64,000 nucleotides of DNA from Obelidium mucronatum. Its lineage: Eukaryota; Chytridiomycota; Chytridiomycetes; Chytridiales; Chytriomycetaceae. The number at the start of each line of letters is the position of its first letter. The first letter of the stretch is position 1. The stretch covers positions 124,001 to 188,000 of the forward strand of contig JAIVFH010000021.1 in NCBI GenBank assembly GCA_025765595.1. The letters run 5' to 3'. Below are positions 55,396 through 64,000 of the stretch, one piece after another. The position numbers and the translations under genes were made by a program. The notes beneath the pieces are model-generated. The model had not been told where the DNA came from and made no database searches. It saw nothing but the letters and a program-made list of their open reading frames with translations.

Positions 55396-56189
55396 TATGG
55401 CATTTTGATATTCATTAATGTTTGTGGCAGAGCAAGATCTGTTACTCCATCAAGCTTCTTCCAATTGCTTAATGGTGGGCCACCGTTCTCCCCTTTTGGT
55501 TCAAGGCCACTTTATTTGGCACTGGCTCTAGCATGTAAGTGTCCCAAACTTTATTTGAATTCTGCTTCTGGATGGAAACCTCCCCTCTCTCCACTGTCAG
55601 AGTCCATCAAATTGGCAGTGGCAAGATCCTTCCAAGAATCAGTTGAATAGCTTCATCATCAATCTCCGACTGATTGTTCACTGAACTGTTGCAATCTCTT
55701 GCAGCTGCAAAAGAGCAGCCGCTTGGTGTTGACAGAAGGAATGGGAAGTTTGTGGCAACAATGAAGCTCAAGATGGCGCAGAATAAGCAGGGAAGAAACC
55801 CAATTTGACATTATGGCAGGAAAGTTGACTTTGCGACAAGGCTTGCACACATAGTATGAGGCTCAGACATTCACAGGAAGCAACACTATACGGCGCAAGT
55901 GAATTTTCTTGTGGTGGTTGGCACATTAGTCTGTGCATCTGAAACCCATAACCCTAACCCTAACCCTCAAAGGTTCAGTTAGGGTTTCATTCCACTCATA
56001 ATGACTATTCTCACCAGGAACCCCTTTTTCACCATATCCATACTCTCAACATGAAGAACATGAAGGAACTTGCCGCCAGGACCAGGATGCAAAACTTGTA
56101 ATAAGATTTTTCGGCAATGTGAGGTCATAAAGAAAAACCCAAATATTCCAACATTATTTCCTCCTTACTTGTTACATAAAAGCAGTATA
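55396..56189. other. Gene-poor stretch
   Basis: Open frames here (for example 55405-55650) are short and match nothing I recognise. It contains the CCCTAA array at 55948-55967. Confidence 0.45.
55948..55967 (+). repeat. Short interstitial telomere-like array (CCCTAA)n
   Basis: ATAACCCTAACCCTAACCCT: three consecutive C-strand telomere units, followed after a short gap by the sequence GTTAGGGTTT. Confidence 0.8.
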
Positions 56190-56271
56190 TGAGCAGAGTG
56201 GGATTCGAACCCACGCCTACGAATAGATCACGGCCTTAACGTGACGCCTTGGACCGCTCGGCCATCTGCCC
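56190..56271 (-). tRNA. tRNA-Leu (anticodon AAG)
   Basis: 82-nt class II tRNA on the minus strand: acceptor GGGCAGA/TCTGCTC (one G-T), anticodon stem TCACG/CGTGA around TTAAGGC (anticodon AAG, read as inosine), a long variable arm, and T-arm GTGGGTTCGAATCCCAC. Discriminator A. Confidence 0.93.
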
Positions 56272-56902
56272 TTGATGGTCTCCAACTCCACAGCTGCTCA
56301 TTGTATCATAGAGGCTGTTTGTTACTTAACCCTATGCATAATACTTTGATGTACAGGAAATGGCAGGGCGCATCACATTTGACCAAAATGGTCTGTATTG
56401 CGCAAGTTCTGCATAATCAGAACCACAAAAGAGAGTTTAGGAACAACAAACACCCAGACTCTAGGTCCCTATCACAGGCGCAACACTCCCACAGGATTTG
56501 TGTTATCCCTTCTGAGGAAAATGTGCTGCCTGAGTGCTGGTGAATTGAATTGCCAGTCAATAAAAGGTATATGCTTTTTTGGGGAGGAACCTGGCAGGTG
56601 GCACAAGTGGAGGTAATTTCAGTGTCTCAACAGACTAGCAAAGAAATGGCACAAATCAACTGTTCACTGAAATACAGGATTAAGTTTTTAGAAGTCCAAT
56701 TTCTCCCTAAGGTCACTAGAACTGCATCAGATAAGATTCACCAAAAGCCTGGTTCAATTGCACTGAAGTGGGAAACCAGAATTCCATTTCACTAAGGGTA
56801 TTACTTTTACTCTTATCTTTATTTCCCTTTTACTTATTAAATTATTTATATGTTAATTATTATTTGGAGGAATTGGGTTTTACTTACTTTGGTGGGTTGT
56901 GA

Positions 56903-56919
56903 TTAGGGTTAGGGTTAGG
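56903..56919 (+). repeat. Short interstitial telomere-like array (TTAGGG)n
   Basis: TTAGGGTTAGGGTTAGG, in opposite orientation to the CCCTAA array 0.95 kb to the left. Confidence 0.8.
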
Positions 56920-57630
56920 ACGCAATATAACAATAAGTATTTTCTGGGTGACCCATGGCGCGGGAGTGGCATGGTCTGAGTCAAACATTGGCGAGTTGCG
57001 AGACAAAGGTGGATGGCAGGAGTGAGGCAAGTGACATAAGAAGTGGGGACATGTGCATGTGTTGTTGTTCTCCTTATTTATGTTATTCCTTTATTCCTAT
57101 TTGTTCTTCTTTATTTGTTGCTGTTAACATTTGGAAAATGTTAGAGTCCAAGTTGCATAGTCAGTATCATGCGCCATCAGGCCGCTGAACTGTGAACTAC
57201 TGAACTTTCACACGCAGCAACATGTGGGAGTGAGAGATTGGAGATTGGGGGAGAGTGTTGAAAATGCGGTGGGTTGGTCTGTAACCCTGGAACCACCGCT
57301 ACCTACCTGAAGGAAGGGGGGAGGTAGGAATCCTGTGTGGCCATGTTACAACACAGTCAAAATTCTAGACCAAATGGATGTGTTGCATCTTCCAAACATG
57401 CATACTGGCAAGCTTTCAATAGTATGCAATTTAAGGCCCTTAGCAACTTCAAATGTGTTTAAGGGCAGTTGCTCAAGATGGGAAGTGTTCCAAAGAGCTC
57501 ATAAAGCTTATGTTTGATTTGTATGCACAAAACAATTTTCTCTGATGGCCCAAATCATTTATCTTGGCCCGACAAGAGCTGAGGGCTCCCAACAGCCTCA
57601 AGTCAGTATACACACATGGTTTCATTAGGG

Positions 57631-57671
57631 TTTAATCAATAGGTATACCGGTTTAATCGATGGGTATACCG
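57631..57671 (+). repeat. Short tandem repeat with palindrome GGTATACC
   Basis: TTTAATCAATAGGTATACCG and TTTAATCGATGGGTATACCG lie almost head to tail just upstream of tRNA-Phe. Confidence 0.75.
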
Positions 57672-57692
57672 TTACCAACTGAGAGGCTCAGA

Positions 57693-57765
57693 GCCGCCTT
57701 AGCTCATCTGGGAGAGCGTAAGACTGAAGATCTTAAGGTAGCGTGTTCGATCCACGCAGGCGGCA
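57693..57765 (+). tRNA. tRNA-Phe (anticodon GAA)
   Basis: A full cloverleaf: acceptor GCCGCCT/AGGCGGC, D-arm AGCTCATCTGGGAGAGC, anticodon stem AGA/TCT region with loop CTGAAGA, T-arm GCGTGTTCGATCCACGC, discriminator A. 73 nt, no intron. Confidence 0.95.
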
Positions 57766-57855
57766 AGAGTCTTTGATTGTGTTTTGGAAACTTGGAGGGT
57801 CTAAGGCATGTTAGGGTTTCTGTGGTCTGAAAGTCTTATACTAATAAGATAAAAG

Positions 57856-57927
57856 CACCCAAGGTGGGGATCGAACCCACGACCACTTGCTTAGAAGGCA
57901 AATGCGCTGCCGCTGCGCTACCCGGGC
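57856..57927 (-). tRNA. tRNA-Arg (anticodon TCT)
   Basis: 72 nt on the minus strand: acceptor GCCCGGG/CTTGGGT with G-T wobbles, D-arm GCGCAGCGGCAGCGC, anticodon stem TTGC/GCAA around CTTCTAA (anticodon TCT), T-arm GTGGGTTCGATCCCCAC. Confidence 0.92.
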
Positions 57928-58060
57928 CTTACCAGTACTAACACTTGCTTCATTATGAAGGGCAACCGCAAACTTCCCTGCTACAGTGCAGAGACGGGGG
58001 CATGCAAAAAAAAACATTTCAAACCCCGACGCGGTCAACCACAACAACAACACCCACTGC

Positions 58061-61000
58061 ATGCATCAAACAAACGAAGGCCCAGCCAACAAGGGCCTTC
58101 GCGCGTCTGTCGCTGCTGTCCACGGTGGGTGGGATGACGTGGCGGCAGCGGAGCGCGCGGGGGCTGGACGTTACACTGGATCTGGAACCACATTTGACAG
58201 GAGCGCGAACTGGACCGAGGATCTTGCAGCTACCTTACGCTGCAGGGAAAAAAACGACAGCATAAAAGGAAGCGCAGGACCGGGAGGGAACGCGGAAGGA
58301 ACTAGAGTAGAGGTCAGTATGATGTTTTTTATTTTAGGAGAGTCGGGCAGGCAGTTACTGCGCCCTGGACCACACACTGCATACAAGTGTGGTCCCTCCG
58401 AATGCTCAAACACCATGGTGTACGAGGATGGTTGTAGTCTGGGGCATGTTTACATGACAGACGAACCCAACCTTCGTCTGAGAGCATTTAAACTAATAAA
58501 GAGACAAAAAACGATGATGAGCAATATAAGAGAATCAAAAAGTAAAAGAGCTGATGAAGATTATAAAGTTGATAAAGACTATCTAGAAAAACGCGCTGAA
58601 ACAACGAAAAGTAAAAATACTAACACTTTATTGAAGAAAAAGAAACAACTACAAAAAAAACACAAAAAGAACAAAGAATCGAAAAGCTGCCCACACCAAA
58701 GGAAGCTTGAACATAGAGAGATCCAAAGTTTTAAAGCCAAAAAAAGAAATAAACAGAACTGCGGGCGGGGCGAAACCTCAACCCGCCAAACAAAAACCCC
58801 GCCCAGAAAACCAAAACAAGCCAACAGGGAAAAAACAGGAAACCAACGAACCAGACAAGAGAGACCAAACATGAACAACGCCGCCAGAGCCGTAATCGTG
58901 AAAATCCTGATAGAAGATGCCGAAACCATTTCCCGCATGACATCAGCCGACGTGTTCTCGAATACACTTACCGTACGCCTCCAGAAGGCACTTGCCGAGA
59001 TTGACGTCCACAACACAAGGATCGCGGCAGTTGGAGAATTCCTTCACATCACGTGCTCCCGCGGCGACTACCAGAAAATGTGGTCCGAGTTGTCCATTAC
59101 CAAGGGAGAAGAAGGGGTGGAGACGTTTCTACTGGAAGACGATGAGTTAGCATACGGCCACGAAGTTGTCATCCTCGGATACAACTCCCACATCCAACAA
59201 ACCAACACGGTCAGCCACAACACCAAAGCACTCTTTGAAGCAAAAGGTCGCTTCTGCAGCAGTATATCGTCTAAGAAGGATGAACATGGAAACTGGACAT
59301 CAATTGCCCACTGCAAAGACCAACAACAGAAAGCAGAATTCCTGAAGCCGGGTTGCTTTGTCATCATGGGATCCATGGCGGTCATTGCGTACGACAGGAT
59401 GATTGACAGAGAGCTCCGAGTGCAAGAGGGAGCAACCAGAACCCTGGAGATCCCCCAACTTCCAGCGTCTCTGCAGGACATGCGAATCTTAGAAACAGAA
59501 ACACACCAAATACCTGATATGATGCACTGGAGAGTGGTCTACAACGGGAAACACATCCCAAAGTCGCTGGAAGTGGTCATGAAGGACAGAACAGCGATGG
59601 AACGTCTCAAAGATAAAGTGGTAAACATTTTATTCAAATCACATAAACACAAGCAAAGTAACAAAAAATCCCAAAATAAACAGGTTACTATCCGAGGCCT
59701 CGAACTCAAGCTTTACACCATGTTCGTCCAAGAAGAAGGAAAGTTTGTCAGAAGAATATACTGCAAGCACTGCAACGGTAACCACTTACCGCAATTCTGC
59801 TCGCACGCTGACGACGCGCTGAAAGCACTGGTGAAGAAATTCCTGAACTGCGAAGCGGACAGGATGACCATGGCAAAACTGGGACTAATTAGCCAATGGA
59901 AAGCAACTACAGAAGCGTCAACAAACCCGTACCCAAAAGGCTTCGAGAAAGCGTGCGCCTTCTTCAAACTCACACCACCAAAACCGAGAGATGCCACAGT
60001 GAATCAGACGAATCCAGGAACTGCATTCAGAAAACAAACAGGCACAGCACCAGGACTTGCCGCTAAGAGCCTGGATAACGCAGCCGTCAACAACCCCAAA
60101 CCAAAGGAGTTGACAATCAAGAAGGTACTGGAGTCGGAAGACCTAAGGGAATTGGTTGAGCATGTGGTGGAGGGTATCACAAAAGAATCAACAGCCAGGT
60201 GGATGGAACGTATGACTGGACCACTCACCGAAATGGCAGAAAAGCTCCAAATGCTGGAAGTCGAGGTGCTGGTCAACGCCAAGGGAGCGCGCGAAAAGGG
60301 AAGCGACGGGACAACAGGCGAACCAACACTACGCAGAATTGTCGAAACAGCGGGCGAAAATTTTGACTGCTTGGATAAGGACGTTGACGAACTATTCAAA
60401 AGGGTGAGAGGCCTGGAAAAGTTTGTTGGAGTGAAGTGGCGGTCCGCCGAGGAGGCAAACAACAACGAAGAACCCACCTCCACCAAAAAAGAGCACCACT
60501 GGAGAGAAGGAGAGAAGGACAATGAAACGATGGTAGTCCCAAAGCATGAATGGAAGGCGGTCTTGGAGGCAGTGGAATCAATGAAAAAGAGAAGAAGAAG
60601 AGACAGCAACCAACCACAATACAGCAATAATCAGGACACCAGCAGAACTCCCACCAAGGGAACCGAAGGAGACGTCAGAGGAAGAGCAGGAGCTGCAAAA
60701 AACAAAGCTGTTAGCGAAAAAATGGACATTGCGGCAACAGCAGCGGAAGTCAGCACTCACCAGTCAGCACACAGGCCAGCGGCCCCGATCCCAGCGACCT
60801 CGATCAAGAAAGCCGAAATGGAGGATGTGGTGATGGAGGATCAAAAGGACGCAGGTAAAACAAAACCAACAAGTCAAATTAAGACTAAAGATAAAAACAG
60901 AAGTTATCTAAGAACCAACGCTCCCCACCAAAACCCTTCCAAGATAGTTGTAATATCCGTTGTAATATCCCCCTTCTGCTTTATCTTCCCTTGTCGCTCT

Positions 61001-61162
61001 AGTTATCCTTGGCGCCGTAGCGTCCTGACGCAGCAGCCGTATTTATTTCTTCTCCATTTCAAGTGGTCGCTAATAAAACTGCTGTACAAAAAAAACAAAA
61101 CAAACACAAAAACAAAAACAAAAACCACAACATGCGCTGAAATGCGCCGAACACATAAATGA
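58061..61162 (+). CDS. LINE ORF1 (Gag-like, with zinc knuckle and coiled-coil part)
   Basis: About 1,033 codons from the first in-frame ATG (MHQTNEGPANKGL); the frame is open upstream to about 57986. A low-complexity Lys/Asn/Thr-rich stretch (about 58500-58870) precedes a folded region (MNNAARAVIVKILIEDAETI to SLEVVMKDRTAMERL). A CCHC-type knuckle follows, CKHCNGNHLPQFC (C-x2-C-x3-H-x4-C) at about 59762-59800, then a charged, partly coiled-coil region. The stop TGA overlaps the ORF2 start as ATGA. ORF1 proteins of LINEs bind RNA and form the transposition particle. No frame break seen. Confidence 0.75.
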   Translation: MHQTNEGPANKGLRASVAAVHGGWDDVAAAERAGAGRYTGSGTTFDRSANWTEDLAATLRCREKNDSIKGSAGPGGNAEGTRVEVSMMFFILGESGRQLLRPGPHTAYKCGPSECSNTMVYEDGCSLGHVYMTDEPNLRLRAFKLIKRQKTMMSNIRESKSKRADEDYKVDKDYLEKRAETTKSKNTNTLLKKKKQLQKKHKKNKESKSCPHQRKLEHREIQSFKAKKRNKQNCGRGETSTRQTKTPPRKPKQANREKTGNQRTRQERPNMNNAARAVIVKILIEDAETISRMTSADVFSNTLTVRLQKALAEIDVHNTRIAAVGEFLHITCSRGDYQKMWSELSITKGEEGVETFLLEDDELAYGHEVVILGYNSHIQQTNTVSHNTKALFEAKGRFCSSISSKKDEHGNWTSIAHCKDQQQKAEFLKPGCFVIMGSMAVIAYDRMIDRELRVQEGATRTLEIPQLPASLQDMRILETETHQIPDMMHWRVVYNGKHIPKSLEVVMKDRTAMERLKDKVVNILFKSHKHKQSNKKSQNKQVTIRGLELKLYTMFVQEEGKFVRRIYCKHCNGNHLPQFCSHADDALKALVKKFLNCEADRMTMAKLGLISQWKATTEASTNPYPKGFEKACAFFKLTPPKPRDATVNQTNPGTAFRKQTGTAPGLAAKSLDNAAVNNPKPKELTIKKVLESEDLRELVEHVVEGITKESTARWMERMTGPLTEMAEKLQMLEVEVLVNAKGAREKGSDGTTGEPTLRRIVETAGENFDCLDKDVDELFKRVRGLEKFVGVKWRSAEEANNNEEPTSTKKEHHWREGEKDNETMVVPKHEWKAVLEAVESMKKRRRRDSNQPQYSNNQDTSRTPTKGTEGDVRGRAGAAKNKAVSEKMDIAATAAEVSTHQSAHRPAAPIPATSIKKAEMEDVVMEDQKDAGKTKPTSQIKTKDKNRSYLRTNAPHQNPSKIVVISVVISPFCFIFPCRSSYPWRRSVLTQQPYLFLLHFKWSLIKLLYKKNKTNTKTKTKTTTCAEMRRTHK

Positions 61163-64000
61163 GTAACAAAAGAAAAATCCAAGGCACAAACCAAGAGGAA
61201 GAGGTAACAAATTACGAGAACAATAACACAAAACGCAACAAAACGGAAATCACAGAAGAGGAAATGGAAAAAGCGATAGAAGAAATACAAGGAAAAGCAA
61301 ACGTACCCACAGAAATGGATGCGATAATCCGGAAGCTTGACACAGAAAACAATCCGTTCCCCCAGGCGGGAGGATCTAGTGCTGAACAACAAGAAATACT
61401 CAAACAAAAAAGGGTAACCTGGCTCCACGAGAAACTGTCCCAAATCAGAAGGAACAAAGGAACCACAAAACCCCAAGACGCAAAGCAGAGAACAAATGAG
61501 AAAATCAACAGGAAACTAGAAGAGCTAACGAAACCTATCAAAAACCAAAAACGTATAGGAGAAGTGCCCAAAAAAAGAAATAACAAACAACGGGGGGGCA
61601 CCAAGGCTAGTAAAACCAAAGAAGAGTCCCCAAAACAAAGAACAATCACATCTCTATGGGACAAAACAACCAAACCCAATCAGAAGGAAACAATACTAAT
61701 CACCACCAGAGATGACGAGGACAAAGAAAATAAAGTTGAAACCTGTAAAACACCCATAAAGAAAAGGAAAAGAGAACCCGCGCAGGAAAACACCGGAATA
61801 GAAACAGGAGTGGCAACACCTATAGGCAAAAATGAGGAAAGGAATAAACTGGCAAAATCACTAACAGGGAGTAAAGTGAACATGACAGAAAAACAAAAAG
61901 ACAAGAAAGAGGAGATGCCAATCACACCCCGAGGCAACGCCAACAAAAACGCAGAATAACAACGTAACCTATGAAGCAGATCAGCACAACCGAGAATATA
62001 CAGGAAAACTTAGCCAAATAAGAACCAAACCTGACGAAACCCTCCGCATAGCAACCTACAACTGCAGGGGACTCAATGACCCCACAATGATACAAATCAG
62101 CCAATTAGTAAAAAATCACAACATTGACATACTGCTAGTACAAGAAACAAAGTGCACCGAAAAACAGGCACAAAAACTAATGAGTGCATATAATAGCGAA
62201 TTCAAAGGATTGTCATACTGGACGAACGCAACAGGAACTACACATAAATCTGCGGGTGTGGGGATTCTAATCACGGAGAAATGGAATAGACACTACACAA
62301 AATGCGAAAAAATTAGCTCAAGTCTCATGTCAATAACACTTTCGTTTAAGAAAGGTACAATCAGAATTGTCAACACATACTGGCCGTCTGACGACAACGC
62401 GGAGAACACAAAGGACACAATGGTAGCACTCAACAGATGGCAGACCAGAGACAAGGAAAGTAACAGCCATATGGGTACAATAGTGTCTGGTGACCTTAAC
62501 GAGGCAGAAACCACAAAAGACTGGACATCAGAAAAAGCCAATGGCAGACCGACCAAAAAGAACAGCCTCATCAGATGGCTAAGGGAATCAAACTTTGAGG
62601 ACGCATATAGAATAATAAACGAAGAAGAAAGAAGATATACATACTTCAAAATGGAAACTGGGAGAATAATCCAAGCGAGCCGATTGGATGGAATCTGGCT
62701 CGAACACAACTTGGCCAGATTAACATCCCAGTGCGAATGTCTGACAGAAATGCTAGACTATAGATACTCTGACCACACTCCTGTCCTCGCTGACATAGAA
62801 ATAAAACATATACTCCAAACCTCAAATAAGCCCAAGAAGGAAGCTAGAACTGTGGTTGATACAGAAAAAGCAACAGAGGAGCAGTGGATCAAATTCCAAC
62901 AAACCCTCGACATAGCCATAACAAAAAACAACCTTATTGCTGACCTAATGGAAATCACAAACAAATGGCAACTCAGAAAAGGGAACACAGAAAGAATCCA
63001 GGCGCACACCAAAATAGCAGACAGCATAAAATGCAAAGAGCCATCTGAAACTGAAAACCTATATGACCCCAAGTGGGAAACAAGAAGTCATGGAAACAAT
63101 CAACAAAGTGGCCCAAACACACATGGACCTTATGAGCGAAATTGCACTAAAAACACTACCAACCAGGACTTGTGGCAAAGAACCAAAGAGGAGGCAAATG
63201 CACAACCAATGGATAGGCCTATTCAACAACCTAGAAACTTGCATCAAACAGGTTAAAAAATCGGAGGACAGCACAAAGGGAATTACCAGACAAAACAAGA
63301 AAAGACTGCAAAAGGCACTAGAAAAGACGGAACATGAATGGGCAAGACCACGGCCTGACAGCCAAAAAGACAACCTCCAAGAAGCAATGAGAGGAGAAAC
63401 AATACAATGGTTAGTTGAACAGCAAAATGAGGTTAGGAAGAAGATGGAAAGCGCAACAGCGCAAGCCATCACCCAAATGATTGAAGGAAACGTGGCAGCA
63501 AGGAACAATAGAATGAACAAAAACACAAAGAGATTCCTTAACAGTGTCCTTGACAGATTCCACAAAATAGACCTTGATAGAATTAAAGTCACTGACCAAG
63601 ACGGCAACAGCTATATTGAATTCGACAGTGAGGAAGTCAAAGTAGAAGTGGCGAAACAAATGAGGGAATGGTTCCACAGAAGACCAGATAAAGAATTCAA
63701 AGAGAACTCAATATTCCTCGATGCGTACAAACCATTGGAAAGTGTAAATGAGAGCATCTACGAGCCTATGAAAGCAACGGTCACAGAAGACGAAGTTGCC
63801 ACAGCACTGGAACAGCTTGGGACCAAAAAAGCCCCAGGAACCAGTGGAATAACCAAAGAATTAATCTCCAAGGGAGGAAGAGAAAGCTGGAAACTCGTAG
63901 TAAAAATGATTCAAACAAGTGAAGAATACATGGACTCCCCAACCAGTTGGCTGCAAGGAATCATAAACCCAATCCCAAAGAACCAAGACTGGGGTGCTGA
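61159..64000 (+). CDS. LINE ORF2: N-terminal basic extension, APE endonuclease, reverse transcriptase (incomplete)
   Basis: Starts MSNKRKIQGTNQ at the ATGA overlap. Residues 1-266 are a Lys/Glu/Asn/Thr-rich, probably disordered extension. The endonuclease follows: RIATYNCRGLND, DILLVQETKC, SAGVGILITEKW, SGDLNEAET, SRLDGIWLEHN and YRYSDHTPVLADI, with the catalytic residues in place. The RT begins at about 63770 (LGTKKAPGTSGITKELI, WLQGIINPIPK). The frame moves by +1 between 61886 and 61959 and again between 63063 and 63087. The first ATG in the endonuclease frame (62087) lies after its first catalytic motif, so it is not the true start. Both breaks fit one extra base each. The window ends inside the RT. 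Confidence 0.8.

Larger units (their letters stand above)
56272..57692. other. Gene-poor stretch between tRNA genes
   Basis: Short frames only; nothing recognisable. Holds the TTAGGG array at 56903-56919 and a 20-21-bp direct repeat at 57631-57671 containing GGTATACC twice. Confidence 0.45.
57928..64000 (+). mobile_element. Non-LTR retrotransposon (APE-type LINE), 3' end beyond the window
   Basis: Two long A-rich reading frames with the order Gag-like ORF1, then ORF2 with an apurinic-type endonuclease and the start of a reverse transcriptase. Base use is much richer in A than in the host genes around it. The 5' end cannot be placed exactly; it must lie between tRNA-Arg and the first ORF1 AUG at 58061. 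No LTR is visible. The clade cannot be decided from the part of the RT seen. Confidence 0.85.

Noticed and set aside
55405..55850. Possible Dicer-related exons upstream or downstream of the RNase III fragment
   Set aside because: Short frames here show no RNase III, PAZ or dsRBD motif.
60004..60627. 207-codon minus-strand frame inside LINE ORF1
   Set aside because: Shadow of the A-rich sense frame, giving Ser/Phe/Leu-rich translation.
61886..61959. Programmed frameshift joining the LINE extension to the endonuclease
   Set aside because: A second identical +1 break at about 63075 inside the same ORF, and the window-wide insertion pattern, make an extra base more likely; kept only as a possibility.

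Overview
The window is nuclear DNA of a fungus, most likely an early-diverging (zoosporic, chytrid-like) one. Genes are packed tightly on both strands and split by many 40-90 nt GT-AG introns, often with a CTAAC-type branch site. Zn2Cys6 regulator, GRAM-TM and VPS9-ankyrin-PX genes fit fungi. The short interstitial telomere arrays are TTAGGG. The phylum is inferred from gene content and style; no marker gene was compared.

Layout. 1-5.7 kb: the 3' end of a chromate-transporter-like gene, an RPUSD2/Rib2-type pseudouridine synthase, a multipass membrane protein and a frame-broken BTB-LRR copy on the minus strand. 5.8-10.9 kb: a divergent pair encoding both subunits of mitochondrial propionyl-CoA carboxylase (PCCA minus, PCCB plus); the PCCB start codon appears to be created by splicing. 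11-15.2 kb: a FAM210/DUF1279-like gene, a hypothetical gene, a Gln-rich UIM-like protein and an intact BTB-LRR gene with one exon per LRR. 15.3-38 kb: tRNA-Glu, a Zn2Cys6 regulator, an XPG/Rad2 DNA-repair nuclease, a long coiled-coil protein, calmodulin-lysine methyltransferase, a WD40 protein, an mL40-like mitoribosomal protein, two tandem GRAM-TM genes and a VPS9-ankyrin-PX-helical fusion protein. 38.4-50 kb: a secreted GH5-type mannanase-like gene whose intron has been entered by a complete 9,991-bp DNA transposon. 50-53.7 kb: a TPR/Ser-Lys-rich protein and two tandem glycerophosphodiesterase genes. 53.7-64 kb: gene-poor and repeat-like, with a Dicer RNase III fragment, short telomere-like arrays, three tRNA genes (Leu, Phe, Arg) and a non-LTR retrotransposon that runs off the right edge.

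The most notable item is the 39,408-49,398 transposon. It has 170-bp terminal inverted repeats differing at one base, a 6-bp target duplication, three arrays of a roughly 150-bp repeat built around a palindrome, and three genes: a Ulp1-like protease protein, a zinc-ribbon array joined to an integrase-type DDE transposase, and an unrecognised third protein. It sits in what was a 56-nt intron.

The frame breaks for which an intact frame can be followed on both sides (ChrA, PCCA, BTB-LRR copy, XPG, GRAM, LINE) all look like single-base insertions. That pattern is more like sequence error than normal decay, so pseudogene calls here should be held loosely.
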